Shown: in pieces, positions 35,801 to 45,194 of the stretch
How the letters are laid out: each line of letters begins with the position of its first letter
How positions within the stretch are numbered: position 1 is the stretch's first letter
NCBI RefSeq assembly: GCF_000383855.1
Contig: NZ_KB912877.1
Location: forward strand, 2,061,285-2,125,284
DNA from: Methylobacter marinus A45
Lineage (GTDB): Bacteria; Pseudomonadota; Gammaproteobacteria; Methylococcales; Methylomonadaceae
DNA length: 64,000 bases
Direction: 5' to 3'
The notes under the pieces: generated by a model
The model's database searches: none
What the model was told of the DNA's origin: nothing
The model's input: only the letters and a program-made list of their open reading frames with translations
Made by a program: the position numbers and the translations under genes

Positions 35801-36288
35801 AAAGCGATGGAATATCAGAAACCTATCGACACGCCAGCCACAGTAGACAAGCTGACTTGACGAACATGCGGAGAAAACTGTTTTGAAGCGGGACGGGGAT
35901 TGTGGTCCCCGTCCCTAATGTTTCTGCAATGTTTGAGCTCAGAAGCTATGCTTAACCAACGTCAAACTTTATGGACGGGGCAATATGCCCCGTCCAGCCG
36001 CAGGTAGATCATTAATATAGCGGGACCTTACGGTTTCAAGGCTCTGGCAAGGGCGGCGGTCAAGCCCTGATCCATTTTTGTAGGGGCGAACCTATGTGTT
36101 CGCCCTTGCCCGACGGTTCCCCCTCGGCCAATGGTTTCCCGGTAACCTGTCGTGCACCGGGCACAGGGCGGACACGCAGGTCCGCCCCTACGGTTCATCC
36201 CGGAATTGGAAATGGACCTTGCGGTTGTTTCGGCAATCCTGTAAGGGCGACTGAAGTCGCCCCCACAATGTTATTTAACGGCCGCGCC
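35801..36288. other. Intergenic region with stacked palindromes
   Basis: 488 bp with no gene. It carries GACGGGGATTGTGGTCCCCGTC near 35890-35912, TGGACGGGGCAATATGCCCCGTCCA near 35972-35996, a complete family D element at 36079 and a half arm GGGCGACTGAAGTCGCCCCC at 36247-36266. Confidence 0.55.
36079..36193. repeat. Repeat family D, complete copy
   Basis: Imperfect inverted ends of ~27 bp: TGTAGGGGCGAACCTATGTG at left and, reversed, CCGTAGGGGCGGACCTGCGT at right; each end is itself a hairpin (GGGCGAAC/GTTCGCCC and GGGCGGAC/GTCCGCCC). The matched base changes keep each hairpin paired. Same length as 47070-47183. Confidence 0.65.
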
Positions 36289-37734
36289 TCATCCTCTGTG
36301 CGGAAACCTGAGCCGCGCTTCCGTGCCGTTGGCATGCGACACCATCTCCACCCGGCCCTGATGCAGTTCCATTACTTCCTTTACGAAGTTCAAACCCAGC
36401 CCTGAACTGCGCCCGCGATTGCCAGGCCGAGGCAGGGAATAAAAACGCTCGAAAATGCGTTCCCTGGCATAGTCCGGTATGCCGGCGCCATGGTCGCGAA
36501 TGGACACCACCAGCCAGTCCTCGTCGGCGTAGCCGCTGATACGGATGTGCCCGGCATCGGGCGAGAAATCGATGGCGTTGTCGATGACATTGAACAAGGC
36601 CTGACGGATCAAAAAGCGCTCGCCCGGCACGCTGAACGCTATAGGATGCTCGATGCTCAGGTCGATCGCGCGCTGCTCCAGCGTGCCCTGCAGGGAAGCG
36701 CCGATTTCAGCGAGCAGTTCGGCGAGCGCAACCGTTTGCGTCTCGATCGAGCCTTGCCGGTTTTCCAGCGCCGCCAGTTCCAGCAGGCGCTGTATGAGAT
36801 TGAGCGCCCGGTCGTTTTCGGACTGGATGTTTTGAATGAACCGCTGGCGCTGGGCGACGGGCATCTCCTCCAGCAGCAACTCCGCCGACGCCCTGATGGA
36901 GGTCAGCGGGCTTTTCAGTTCATGCGCCAGGGTCTGCGTGTACTTTTCGATGTAGTTTTTGCCGTCGAGAGCCTTGCGCATGGCGTCGATGGCGTTGACG
37001 ACCGTGCCGATTTCATTGCGGCCCAGATCGGGCGCGCCGACCGGTTCGCCCGCGGCGATGCGTTCGGCGAACCGGGCCGCCTGGTAAAGCGGCCGGCTGA
37101 CCCAGAGATAAAGCATGGTGGCGATGACGATCACCAGCACGGTGACGCCCAGGACCGTCCACAGCAGATCCTGGCGGGCGGCCATAATGAAATGCGAGAC
37201 GGTGACCTTGGGCTTGCCGACGCTGAGCACGCCGACGAGGTCATTGCCGCGGTAAACCGGTGCGGCGATATAAGCGATGGAATTGCTCTCGCGCTGTTCG
37301 ATTCCGCGCATGCGCCGGTCGTTCGGCGACGAGCGGGCGCCGTATTGGCCTTGCAAGGTTCTGGACACATCGCGCCAAACGGCAAAATCCTTACCGACGT
37401 CGAGCTGGTAGGAATCGAACAGCACCTTGCCGGCCCGGTCGGTAATGTAGACGCGGATATCGACGGCGTTTTTTATCAGGCCGTAAATGTCGGCGTTGAC
37501 CTGTCGCGCATAAACACGGGTCAGGGCTTCTTGCAGCCTGTCAAAGCGCGGCGGGGCCTGGTCGAATTCCTGGCTGGCGATTTCGGCCAGAATGTTGGCC
37601 ATATCCACCAGCGGCTCTTCGAACGATTGATAATAGCGCGGCCGCAGTTCCAGACTGAGCCAGCGCTCCAGCACGAAAAAACCGCTGCCCAGCGTGACCA
37701 GGAATATCAGCAGGATGCGGGTCCTGACCGTCAT
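36289..37734 (-). CDS. creC: Sensor histidine kinase CreC
   Basis: 481 residues from the ATG at 37734, which overlaps the creB stop as ATGA; the longer frame upstream lies within creB. Two membrane helices (~5-27 and ~190-210) bound a periplasmic sensor region with the CreC-like LRPRYYQSFEEPLVDMANILAEI segment. A HAMP region follows, then the phospho-acceptor HELKSPLTSIRASAEL (~273) and the ATPase boxes NVIDNAIDFSP, DHGAGIP and GRSSGLGLNFVKE. Paired with CreB, it regulates carbon-source and envelope-stress genes in enterics; the regulon here is unknown. Confidence 0.88.
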   Translation of the reverse strand: MTVRTRILLIFLVTLGSGFFVLERWLSLELRPRYYQSFEEPLVDMANILAEIASQEFDQAPPRFDRLQEALTRVYARQVNADIYGLIKNAVDIRVYITDRAGKVLFDSYQLDVGKDFAVWRDVSRTLQGQYGARSSPNDRRMRGIEQRESNSIAYIAAPVYRGNDLVGVLSVGKPKVTVSHFIMAARQDLLWTVLGVTVLVIVIATMLYLWVSRPLYQAARFAERIAAGEPVGAPDLGRNEIGTVVNAIDAMRKALDGKNYIEKYTQTLAHELKSPLTSIRASAELLLEEMPVAQRQRFIQNIQSENDRALNLIQRLLELAALENRQGSIETQTVALAELLAEIGASLQGTLEQRAIDLSIEHPIAFSVPGERFLIRQALFNVIDNAIDFSPDAGHIRISGYADEDWLVVSIRDHGAGIPDYARERIFERFYSLPRPGNRGRSSGLGLNFVKEVMELHQGRVEMVSHANGTEARLRFPHRG

Positions 37735-38423
37735 GCCGGCGGATTCAAGGCATAACCGATGCCGCGCAAGGTGCGGATGGCGTCTTCCTGAGGACGGACG
37801 GCGTGCAGTTTGGCGCGCAAGGTCTTGATATGCGTGTCGATGGCGCGGTCCAGGCGGTGCTCCGGCGCGTCCCAGCACTGCGCGAGCAACTCTTCCCGGG
37901 TAAAGACCCGCTGCGGCTGGCTGATGAACGTGTGCAGCAACCGGTATTCCTGCAGCGTCAGGTCGAGGGGCAGGCCGTAATAACGGATTTCATACTGTTC
38001 GGGAAAAATCCGGAAACGCTCGGGGGCGGCAATCGGTTGCGGCGCCTCCGGTTTCGGCTGGCTGCGGCGCAATACGGCCCTGACCCTGGCATTGAGTTCG
38101 CGCGGGCTGAACGGCTTGCCGATATAGTCGTCGGCGCCCAGTTCCAGGCCGACGACGCGGTCGATCTCCTCGGTGCGCGCGGTCAGGAAAATCACCGGCG
38201 GCGGTGCGGCCAGCCGGGCTTGCAACGATCTCAGGACATCGAAGCCGTTCATGTCCGGCAGGCCGATGTCCAGGATGATCAACTGCGGCCGCAATGCTAA
38301 CGCCTGCTCCAGGCCGTCGGCGCCGGTGGCGCTCCAATGCGTTTTAAAGCCATCGGTATTCAACGCATAACAAATCGTTTCCGCGATGGCGGGTTCGTTT
38401 TCAATGATCAGTACCGCGGACAT
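37731..38423 (-). CDS. creB: Response regulator CreB
   Basis: 230 residues. The receiver domain (1-120) has phospho-acceptor D52 in LIILDIGLPDMNGFDVL, with T-A in FLTARTEEID and K in GKPFSPREL. The OmpR/PhoB winged-helix DNA-binding domain (~145-228) has LTLQEYRLLHTFISQPQRVFTREELL and RAIDTHIKTLRAKL. The IIENEPAIAETI start, LTARTEEIDRVVGLELGADDY and the direct coupling to creC match CreB. The pair is transcribed creB-creC. Confidence 0.88.
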   Translation of the reverse strand: MSAVLIIENEPAIAETICYALNTDGFKTHWSATGADGLEQALALRPQLIILDIGLPDMNGFDVLRSLQARLAAPPPVIFLTARTEEIDRVVGLELGADDYIGKPFSPRELNARVRAVLRRSQPKPEAPQPIAAPERFRIFPEQYEIRYYGLPLDLTLQEYRLLHTFISQPQRVFTREELLAQCWDAPEHRLDRAIDTHIKTLRAKLHAVRPQEDAIRTLRGIGYALNPPA

Positions 38424-38641
38424 AGTATCGGGCCAGTAGGGGCGAAAGCTGGAGAAGGTCGATTATAACCAAATTTAATGATGAATTTCCCATTCGCTAC
38501 GGCGCCGGCTTGGCATGGTCTTAGAAAAAGGGAGTGAGCTTGCAAAACCATATAAAGCGCGTAACCCGGATGAAACCTGCGAAGCCCTGGATTCCGCAGG
38601 TTTCATCCGGGCGATTTCTCTGAGTCTCCCTGTCCCTTGAT

Positions 38642-39799
38642 TCAATAAGACGCCAGTTCCTGCTCCAGATCCTTGACCAGCGTGGCGACCAGGGACCTTA
38701 AGGAGCCGGTCTCCAGAAAAAGCCGTCGCTGACGAAGATAGCTGGGGTGTCTGACAAGATGGCTGTCCAGCTGCTGTAAATGCTCCGCGGTTCCCAGTTC
38801 ACGCGCGGTTGGGGCCAATTTTTGCAGCGTTTCCTGAATCACGGCCTTGATAGGGCGGTTGCGGCCCAGGTCATCGAAGATATAGTCGGCCTCCAGCCCT
38901 TGGTAGGAGGCGTTGAAACTATTCATTTTTTCCATCCACCAGGGGCGGGGTTGCAGATGATCGCCTGCTTTCTGCTCGTGACAGCGGAGGAGATAGACGA
39001 TCAGGGTGTAGGTCAGCGCCGCCATCAGGATATTCTCGCGGACGGTGGGCAATGCATCCATCACCCTGACTTCAAGGGTGCCGAAACCGGGGGAAGGGCG
39101 TAAATCCCAGTGCAGATCGCGGCATATGGCGCTCAGCCCGGCCGTGCGTGTGTTTTTGAAGAATTCGGCAAAATCGTGCCAGGCACTGAAACTGGGCGGC
39201 ACGCCGTAATCCCTGAAAATCGCCAAGAACCGCTGACGAAAGGAGGCAAAGTTGGTGTCCTCCCCCTCCCAAAAAGGCGAACTGGCCGATAATGCCAGCA
39301 GGATGGGCAAATAGGGCTTGAGCAACGTCATAACGGCCAGCGCCGCATCCCCGGAAGGCATGCCGACATGGACATGCAGGGCGAAGGTTTTCAGCCGGCG
39401 CGCCAGATAGGCCATTTTTTGCTCGATGGCGAGGTAGCGCGGCAGCGGGGTGATGCCGGCCGGATGCTGGCAGAAAGGATGGGCGCCGGCGGTACAAAGG
39501 ATAATACCTGAAGATTCGCAACGGCCCTTCAGCGTCTTGACCAGCGAGATCACATCCGCTTCCAGTTCACGGATGTTTGCGCAGACCTTCGAGTTGATCT
39601 CAACGGAACATTGGGTCAATTCCGGCTTGATTTCCGGCGTTTCGGGATAATTGTCCAGCAGGGGCGATATGCCATCGGTCAAATCCAGGGTAACGGGATC
39701 CAGTAGCTGAAACTCGATTTCGATGCCCAGCGTGGTTTCCGGGCATGCCTTGAATTCGATATAGGGATGAGCCTCGGGCTCAGGCTTCCTGGGCAGCAT
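38642..39799 (-). CDS. YbdK-type carboxylate-amine ligase
   Basis: 385 residues of the GCS2 family (glutamate-cysteine ligase type 2). Catalytic-site strands are LGIEIEFQLLD (~24-34), ELTQCSVEINSKVC (~59-72), FALHVHVGMPSG (~138-149) and FGTLEVRVMDALPT (~235-248). YbdK has weak gamma-glutamyl-cysteine ligase activity; true substrates are unclear. Its start overlaps the 3' end of the M20 amidohydrolase gene by 20 bp, so the two are co-translated and may act on related amide-linked metabolites. Confidence 0.85.
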   Translation of the reverse strand: MLPRKPEPEAHPYIEFKACPETTLGIEIEFQLLDPVTLDLTDGISPLLDNYPETPEIKPELTQCSVEINSKVCANIRELEADVISLVKTLKGRCESSGIILCTAGAHPFCQHPAGITPLPRYLAIEQKMAYLARRLKTFALHVHVGMPSGDAALAVMTLLKPYLPILLALSASSPFWEGEDTNFASFRQRFLAIFRDYGVPPSFSAWHDFAEFFKNTRTAGLSAICRDLHWDLRPSPGFGTLEVRVMDALPTVRENILMAALTYTLIVYLLRCHEQKAGDHLQPRPWWMEKMNSFNASYQGLEADYIFDDLGRNRPIKAVIQETLQKLAPTARELGTAEHLQQLDSHLVRHPSYLRQRRLFLETGSLRSLVATLVKDLEQELASY

Positions 39800-40958
39800 A
39801 GGTGTTGATCGCTTCTCTTGCGACCTCGTTGAAGAAGGCCGCTCCGACTTTCAAGGCCTCTTCAGCAAAATCGAAGGCCGGGCTGTGCAGGGGAATATTC
39901 TCCCAGCCTTCGCGCCGGGCGCCGAACCGGACATAACAGCCCGGTATCCGTTCGAGATAATAGGCGAAATCCTCGGCGCCCATGCTGGGATAATCGAGGG
40001 GGACCAGTCCCTGCTGGCCGACCACTTTTAGCGCCGCGGCTCTGGCGATCTCCGCCTCCTGTTTGGTATTGACCACGGGCGGATAGCCTTCCGTGACTTC
40101 CACGTCGACGACGGCGTTATGCAAGACCCCGGTCGCTTTCGCCATGCGTTTGAGACCTTCGATGATGTGTTTTCTCACCGGGCGTTCGGTGGTGCGAATG
40201 GTGCCCTGCAGCACGGCATGCTCGGCAATGACGTTAGGCGCCGTGCCGGCCTGTACCTGGCCGATGGTCACCACCGACGGATGAAACGGGTTGATTTCCC
40301 GCGATACCAGGGTCTGTACCGCCATGATCAGCAGGCCGGCGACGACCACGGCATCGACAGCCTCATGGGGCCGTGCGCCGTGCCCTCCGCGCCCCCGTAC
40401 CCGGATGACAAACTTATCGGACTGGGCGGTGATGACGCCTGGGGCGACCATGATTTCCCCCACTCGGAACTGACGCATCACATGGCCGCCGAAGATCGCC
40501 TTGACGCGGTTCAGGGCTCCGGACTGGATGATCACTCGGGCGCCGGCACCGCGCTCTTCGGCCGGCTGGAAAATCAGCACCACATTGCCGGGCGGCGGAT
40601 TTTCCTTGAGCATGGCGGCCGCTCCCAGAAGCATGGCCATGTGGCCATCGTGGCCGCAGGCGTGCATTTTGCCCGGATTGACAGAGGCGAAAGGCAGTCC
40701 GGTCGTCTCGTCGCCGGGAAGGCCGTCCATATCGGCCCGCAACGCGATCGTCGGGCCATCGTCCAGGCCGCTGATCCTGCCGACAACGCCGCCGCCTACG
40801 CCGCCGTATTCGAAAGGAATATCCAATCGTTGCAATTCCTCCATGATGACCAACGCGGTCTGCTCTTCCTCAAACGCCAGTTCCGGATAGCGGTGGAAGG
40901 TTCTGCGCAGTTCCACCATCCGGGGAAATATCCATTCAGTCAATGCTTGCACGCTCAT
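39780..40958 (-). CDS. M20 family amidohydrolase
   Basis: 392 residues from the ATG at 40958; the GTG twelve bases upstream is inside the GGGAGAGG ribosome site. The dinuclear metal residues of the hippurate hydrolase/N-acyl-amino-acid amidohydrolase group are visible: ALRADMDGLP, KMHACGHDGHMAML, PAEERGAGA, the dimerisation-domain His in GRGGHGARPHEAVDA, and SMGAEDFAYYL. It hydrolyses an N-acyl amino acid or related amide in the cytosol. The overlapping ligase gene follows. Confidence 0.88.
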   Translation of the reverse strand: MSVQALTEWIFPRMVELRRTFHRYPELAFEEEQTALVIMEELQRLDIPFEYGGVGGGVVGRISGLDDGPTIALRADMDGLPGDETTGLPFASVNPGKMHACGHDGHMAMLLGAAAMLKENPPPGNVVLIFQPAEERGAGARVIIQSGALNRVKAIFGGHVMRQFRVGEIMVAPGVITAQSDKFVIRVRGRGGHGARPHEAVDAVVVAGLLIMAVQTLVSREINPFHPSVVTIGQVQAGTAPNVIAEHAVLQGTIRTTERPVRKHIIEGLKRMAKATGVLHNAVVDVEVTEGYPPVVNTKQEAEIARAAALKVVGQQGLVPLDYPSMGAEDFAYYLERIPGCYVRFGARREGWENIPLHSPAFDFAEEALKVGAAFFNEVAREAINTYAAQEA

Positions 40959-41113
40959 AACCTCTCCCACTGCTTTTCTGCTCGAAAACGAAGTTGTTAT
41001 GACATCTGATTCGATTTGCCGCGTAAGATTCCGCTAATGTTTATGAGGTTGGTCAATTGTGGAGATAAGGTTGCGGCCGGGGTGAATGCCCTGTCGGTCA
41101 ATGTGCAGACCGC

Positions 41114-41311
41114 TCACTGACCGACAGGGCGCCAGAGGTGACCATAAACCCGGTAGGGTACGCAGTGCGTACCTTTTGGGATGGCATTCACCGGGACCGC
41201 TGGAAAAGGTACGCACTGCGTACCCTACTGTATCTTTCAGGCAGGCTTGTCAATAACAAAACTCAATTTTCACAACAGCCGTTGCTTTCATGTAACGGCT
41301 GATTGCTCTAA
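41114..41311 (+). repeat. Left arm of the inverted repeat flanking the sulfatase
   Basis: Three blocks in order: F (41114-41155, TCACTGACCGACAGGGCGCC...), E (41156-41225, GGGTACGCAGTGCGTACC arms round a 34-nt loop) and G (41225-41311, CTACTGTATCTTTCAGGC...). Inverted G is at 43869-43954 with 3 mismatches in 86; E and inverted F are at 45195-45306. The right arm has been split by the IS110 element. Confidence 0.8.
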
Positions 41312-41385
41312 TTCAAGGAGGCTGTATGATCCGCGGAATAGGCTTTCACTCTGACCCCAATTATTCACGCCCAAAACCCGGTATT

Positions 41386-41411
41386 GGTTTCCATGGAGGA
41401 CCATTGGAAAC
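41386..41411. repeat. Hairpin with GGAGGACC loop
   Basis: GGTTTCCATGGAGGACCATTGGAAAC: arms GTTTCCA(T)GG/CCA(T)TGGAAAC. The related hairpin at 47011-47036 has different, still complementary arms and the same central AGGA. Confidence 0.5.
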
Positions 41412-41448
41412 AGGAACGCTCGCTATTTCGTCGGTTACGCGGTTTAGT

Positions 41449-41520
41449 GCGAATGAATTCGCACCTACACCGGAAATTCATCCGCGCACTTGAGGAAGTT
41501 ATTTTATGCGCATTCCTAAG
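41449..41520 (+). repeat. Repeat family A, right half
   Basis: GTGCGAATGAATTCGCAC followed by the right half of family A (CACTTGAGGAAGTTATTTTA ... CATTCCTAAG). It abuts the transposase remnant precisely. Confidence 0.6.
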
Positions 41521-41521
41521 T

Positions 41522-41631
41522 ACTAGCCCCTCGTTCAGCATCCGTCGAATCTCTTCCAATAATTCTCCTTCGATATGCCGCTTGAATAACTCCCGATATC
41601 TGGCTTGCCCCTGACCCGCAAAGAAAGCCAT
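41522..41631 (-). pseudogene. REP-associated tyrosine transposase (RAYT) remnant
   Basis: The minus-strand frame reads GQARYRELFKRHIEGELLEEIRRMLNEGLVL, the characteristic C-terminal end of RAYT proteins (YRxLFxxxIxxxLxxEIRxxxNxGxxLG). It is cut off on its C-terminal side by the repeat A half-copy, and the catalytic HUH/Tyr part is missing. Confidence 0.6.
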
Positions 41632-41896
41632 CTGGCTATCAAAAAGAGTAGCAAGTACCGAGTCTCAGTTATAGGTGTTTGACACGAGTTTTTTTGCTGG
41701 GCTTTTCCTATACCCTTTGCTGAGCGCAGCTTCAGAATTAACGGCTTCGTCAATCAGTAACAGACGCTTGCCCGGCCGCCCGTGCGAAAGCCAGTCCTGC
41801 CGCGAGGTTCGCAATGAAGCGGTTAACGCGGAACAGGATTCAGGACAACGCATTGGTCCTTATATCAGATACAAACACTTCCCTGGAGGTCGCATC

Positions 41897-43831
41897 ATGT
41901 CCGATCACAAAAATGAGAAAACCCGAAACGGGATAACCCGTCGCGACTTTTTGGCCACGAGCGCCGCCGCGGCAACACTGGGAGCCTTGGGCTTATCGGA
42001 CCCGGCCAGCGGCGGACCGGAACTTCAAGCCGCGTCGGGGAGAAAGTCAAAAGGCCCCCGCTGGCTGAAGGGCCGCCGGCCGAATTTCCTGATTCTCATG
42101 TGCGACGAGATGCGCTATCCGCCGCCTTATGAAACCGAATTTGCCAAGGAGTTTCGGCAAACCTACCTGAAAACACAGAATGCGCTGAGGATGCAGGGCA
42201 TGGAATTCCATCGGCATTATGCCGCCTCGGTCGCCTGTGTCCCCAGCCGGGCTTCCCTGTATACCGGCCATTATCCATCCCTGCATGGCGTCACCCAGAC
42301 CACCGGGGCGGCCAAGGAAGCGCCCGATCCGGACGTATTCTGGCTGGACCCCAATAGCGTTCCCACGATTGGCGATTACTTCCGGGCCGGCGGCTACCAG
42401 ACTTACTGGAAAGGCAAGTGGCATGCCTCCGATGCCGATTTAATTCTCCCCGGTACTAACGATCCGATCGCCAGTTATGATTCAAGCGGCCAGCCCGTGC
42501 CGGCCCAGGAGGCGCTTTACCTTGAAGCGGACCGGCTTGAGTCGTTCGGTTTTTCGGGCTGGATCGGCCCCGAGCCTCATGGAAGAGCACCGCTCAACAG
42601 TGCATCCTCGGCTAAAGACGCCCAGGGCCGGGATATCGGATTTGCCAATCAGGCGGAACAACTCATTCAGCAGCTTCATCACAGCCACAGCCAACAACCG
42701 TGGCTCATCGTCAGTTCTTTTCTCAATCCCCACGATATTACGCTTTGGGGATTGGCGGCAGAGCTTTCCGGAAGCTTCGATTTCACGATTGAAGATATCG
42801 TACCGGAGTTTCTGCTGCAGCCCGCGCCCTCGGGGCCGACCCAAGCGGAGAATCTGGCCGGGAACAACAAGCCCGGTTGTCAATCCAGTTACAAAGACGC
42901 CTATCACAGTGTTTTTCAGCCTATCCTTTTCGAAGAGGAATATGTCCGGTTCTATTACCAGCTGCATAAAAACGTCGACGAACAAATGATGAGGGTCTAC
43001 CAATCCCTGCTCAACTCCCGCTTTAGCCGCGACACCATCGTCATCTTCACCTCCGATCACGGCGATCTCCTCGGTTCGCACGGCGGCTTGCACCAGAAAT
43101 GGTATACCGCCTATGAAGAAGTCGTCCATGTCCCGCTGATCATTTCCAATCCCTACTTGTTTCCGCGGCCGCAATCGGTGGATACCCTGACCAGTCATGT
43201 CGATTTGTTGCCTACGCTGCTGGGATTGGCCGGTCTCGACCAGGAGACGCTTCGCGAGCAACTCGCCCGGAACCATACCGACGCCCAACCCTTGGTGGGC
43301 CGCGACCTGTCGCCGCTGGTGCTCAGTGAGGTGAGTTCTGATGCCATGGAAGAGGCGCCGGTTTATTTCATGACCGATGACGATCCCAGCCGGGGCCTCG
43401 ATCAGGACAACTGGACCGGAATTCCCTATAACTCAGTCATCCAGCCCAACCATATCGAGACCGTGATCGCGCGGCTTTCGGATGGGAAACTCTGGAAATA
43501 CTCGCGTTATTTCGATAATCCCCAATTCTGGAGCGATCCGGAGACACCCCCCAGCGATACGGTCGTGATTCCGCCCAAAGAGCCGTTGCCTGCCGCCGAA
43601 GGCACTTACACATTCGAATATACCGTGACCGTAAAGGAGACTCCGGCGCCTGATGAGTTCGAGATGTACAATTTGACGGATGATCCCCTGGAGCAGACCA
43701 ATCTCTATGGGAACTTCAGCTATCAAGCCCAACAGCAAGAGCTGGCGGCATTACTGGTTCAGCAGTGTGAGCAAAAACGGCTGATACCCAATACCAGCAA
43801 TGGCACCGTACCGAGTCAACCGGCGTGCTGA
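41897..43831 (+). CDS. Tat-exported sulfatase
   Basis: 644 residues from the ATG at 41897 (TGGAGGT site). The twin-arginine signal is ITRRDFLATSAAAA (13-26). The type I sulfatase signature is CVPSRASLYTG with C114 to be converted to formylglycine; metal and sulfate residues appear in FLILMCDEMR (~64-73), YWKGKWHA and FTSDHGDLLGSHGG (~375-388). The family includes aryl, choline and phosphonate ester hydrolases, and the substrate is open. Two residues in the metal site usually DD are here CDE, a variation to note. No dedicated anaerobic maturase is nearby. The gene lies inside a large inverted repeat. Confidence 0.85.
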   Translation: MSDHKNEKTRNGITRRDFLATSAAAATLGALGLSDPASGGPELQAASGRKSKGPRWLKGRRPNFLILMCDEMRYPPPYETEFAKEFRQTYLKTQNALRMQGMEFHRHYAASVACVPSRASLYTGHYPSLHGVTQTTGAAKEAPDPDVFWLDPNSVPTIGDYFRAGGYQTYWKGKWHASDADLILPGTNDPIASYDSSGQPVPAQEALYLEADRLESFGFSGWIGPEPHGRAPLNSASSAKDAQGRDIGFANQAEQLIQQLHHSHSQQPWLIVSSFLNPHDITLWGLAAELSGSFDFTIEDIVPEFLLQPAPSGPTQAENLAGNNKPGCQSSYKDAYHSVFQPILFEEEYVRFYYQLHKNVDEQMMRVYQSLLNSRFSRDTIVIFTSDHGDLLGSHGGLHQKWYTAYEEVVHVPLIISNPYLFPRPQSVDTLTSHVDLLPTLLGLAGLDQETLREQLARNHTDAQPLVGRDLSPLVLSEVSSDAMEEAPVYFMTDDDPSRGLDQDNWTGIPYNSVIQPNHIETVIARLSDGKLWKYSRYFDNPQFWSDPETPPSDTVVIPPKEPLPAAEGTYTFEYTVTVKETPAPDEFEMYNLTDDPLEQTNLYGNFSYQAQQQELAALLVQQCEQKRLIPNTSNGTVPSQPAC

Positions 43832-43868
43832 CCAGAATATATTTCACCACGAAGGCCAAAGGCGCCAC

Positions 43869-43954
43869 TAGAGCAATCAGCCGTTACTTGAAAGCAACGG
43901 CTGTTGTGAAAATTGAGTTTTGTTATTGACAGGCCTGCCTGAAAAATACAGTAG
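43869..43954 (-). repeat. Right arm, block G (inverted)
   Basis: Inverted copy of 41225-41311, 83 of 86 positions alike. Its last bases CAGTAG are the left flank of the IS110 element. Confidence 0.8.
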
Positions 43955-43972
43955 ATACCGTCTTATCGCTCA

Positions 43973-44932
43973 TTATGCAAGCGCGAAATGAGGGTCGAAA
44001 GGTTTGTTCGATTTTAAGATGGCAAAGGCGATATGAATGAGTTTACGCATTGAGGCGCAAACGATCGCCATGCCGTGTTTACCATTATGTTCAAGGCGTT
44101 GTCGGAACTGGCGGATGACCGGATTGTGGTTGCCGGCAACGACGGCGGGCATATAGAGTTTAGCGCGTAGCAAGGGGTCGCCCATTTTGGAAATACGGGA
44201 TCGGCCTTTCCATGTACCGGATTCGTTAAGTGCCGGATTGAGGCCAGCGAAAGCGACCGCTTGTTTGGCGCTAGTGAAGCCATAGTGGGCGCTCAAGGCA
44301 ACCAACAAATGAGCGGAAGAGGACTCGCCGATACCCGGAATTGATTCCAGCAAATCCCGACGCTGCTTGAGATCGGGATCGTGATTGATCAGGAGTTGGA
44401 CGCGTGCGCGCGTGGCATCAAGTTCGGTCTCCAGGAGAGTTAACAAGGTGTTGATAGAGTCGATAATCGTGGCATCCGCCGTGTCCAGACGGTTTTTCTC
44501 CATCTGCTGCATTTCCAGTAGGTCTTCAATGCGGCGCAACAAGGCTTGCAGCTCGCGGATATTGGCAGGCGGTGGCGTCCACTGCGGTGGTTTCTTTTCC
44601 ATCGCATAACGGGCAATGAGCTTAGCATCGGCCTTGTCGGTTTTAACTCGGCTGAGCTCGCTCTTGGCAAAACCTTTGATTTTAGCTGGATTGACGACCG
44701 AAACCAGGTAGTCTGAGTGCGCCAAGAATTCGGCAAGAGGAATGCTGTAGGCGCCGGTCGCCTCCATGCAAATGGCAGGCTTTACGTCGCCGAAGGTGGT
44801 TAACCAGTCGAGCAGGTCGACAAAACCTTGCTCGTTATTGTCAAATTTTTTATGTTTGTATTTTCCATTTTCCAGGCGAGCCACATCGAATTTATGCTTG
44901 GCAATATCTACGCCAATGGTAACTTTAGACAT
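43973..44932 (-). CDS. IS110-family DEDD transposase
   Basis: 319 residues. The RuvC-like DEDD domain has TIGVDIAKHKFDV (first D, ~9), CMEATGAYSIPLAEFL (E, ~58) and TDKADAKLIARYA (D, D ~100-105). The C-terminal transposase_20 domain (~195-290) has LLESIPGIGESSAHLL and GRSRISKMGDPLLRAKLYM with the Ser of the Tnp domain. Acting with a bridge RNA it recombines the circular IS into DNA at a CT core. Confidence 0.92.
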   Translation of the reverse strand: MSKVTIGVDIAKHKFDVARLENGKYKHKKFDNNEQGFVDLLDWLTTFGDVKPAICMEATGAYSIPLAEFLAHSDYLVSVVNPAKIKGFAKSELSRVKTDKADAKLIARYAMEKKPPQWTPPPANIRELQALLRRIEDLLEMQQMEKNRLDTADATIIDSINTLLTLLETELDATRARVQLLINHDPDLKQRRDLLESIPGIGESSSAHLLVALSAHYGFTSAKQAVAFAGLNPALNESGTWKGRSRISKMGDPLLRAKLYMPAVVAGNHNPVIRQFRQRLEHNGKHGMAIVCASMRKLIHIAFAILKSNKPFDPHFALA

Positions 44933-44989
44933 CTGAGAGTACGTTAAATAATAGTAAACAATAAGTTATGATCATTGTGAGGCATACGC

Positions 44990-45170
44990 CTGGTTCAGCC
45001 TTAGGTTTATTCGGGCTCTCTCGACGAAGCAAGGGCCTACGCATACCGTACGAACTTAGAAGGCGGATGTGGGTAGCGGAGAGCGTTATCTACAAAACAG
45101 GCTCGATGCCTCAGGGTACGCTCGGCTTCTCCGCTTCCCGCCCGGTGATCAGCCGGGGATTTTACCTTGG
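44990..45170 (-). ncRNA. Predicted IS110 bridge RNA
   Basis: Read on the minus strand from ~45170. A 5' stem-loop (CCCGG/CCGGG, 45143-45160) is followed by the target loop: outer stem GAGCGT/ACGCTC (45118-45123 with 45081-45086), a left guide GCGTACCCT (45113-45121) identical to the left target plus CT core, an inner hairpin AGGC/GCCT, and a right strand containing GTAG that ends at the core. Next comes the donor loop: ACGGTAT (45043-45049) identical to the last 7 bases of the IS, and AAACCTAAG (45000-45008) complementary to the first bases of the IS at 8 of 9 positions. RNA ends are approximate. Confidence 0.65.
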
Positions 45171-45194
45171 GATTTGGATAAAATCGAAACATAA

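Larger units (their letters stand above)
40959..41896. other. Repeat-laden interval before the sulfatase
   Basis: 938 bp without an intact gene. From left to right: a CCCTGTCGGTCA inverted pair (41089 and 41118), the left arm of a large inverted repeat (41114-41311), the hairpin 41386-41411, a half copy of repeat A (41449-41520) and a RAYT transposase remnant (41522-41631). Confidence 0.55.
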
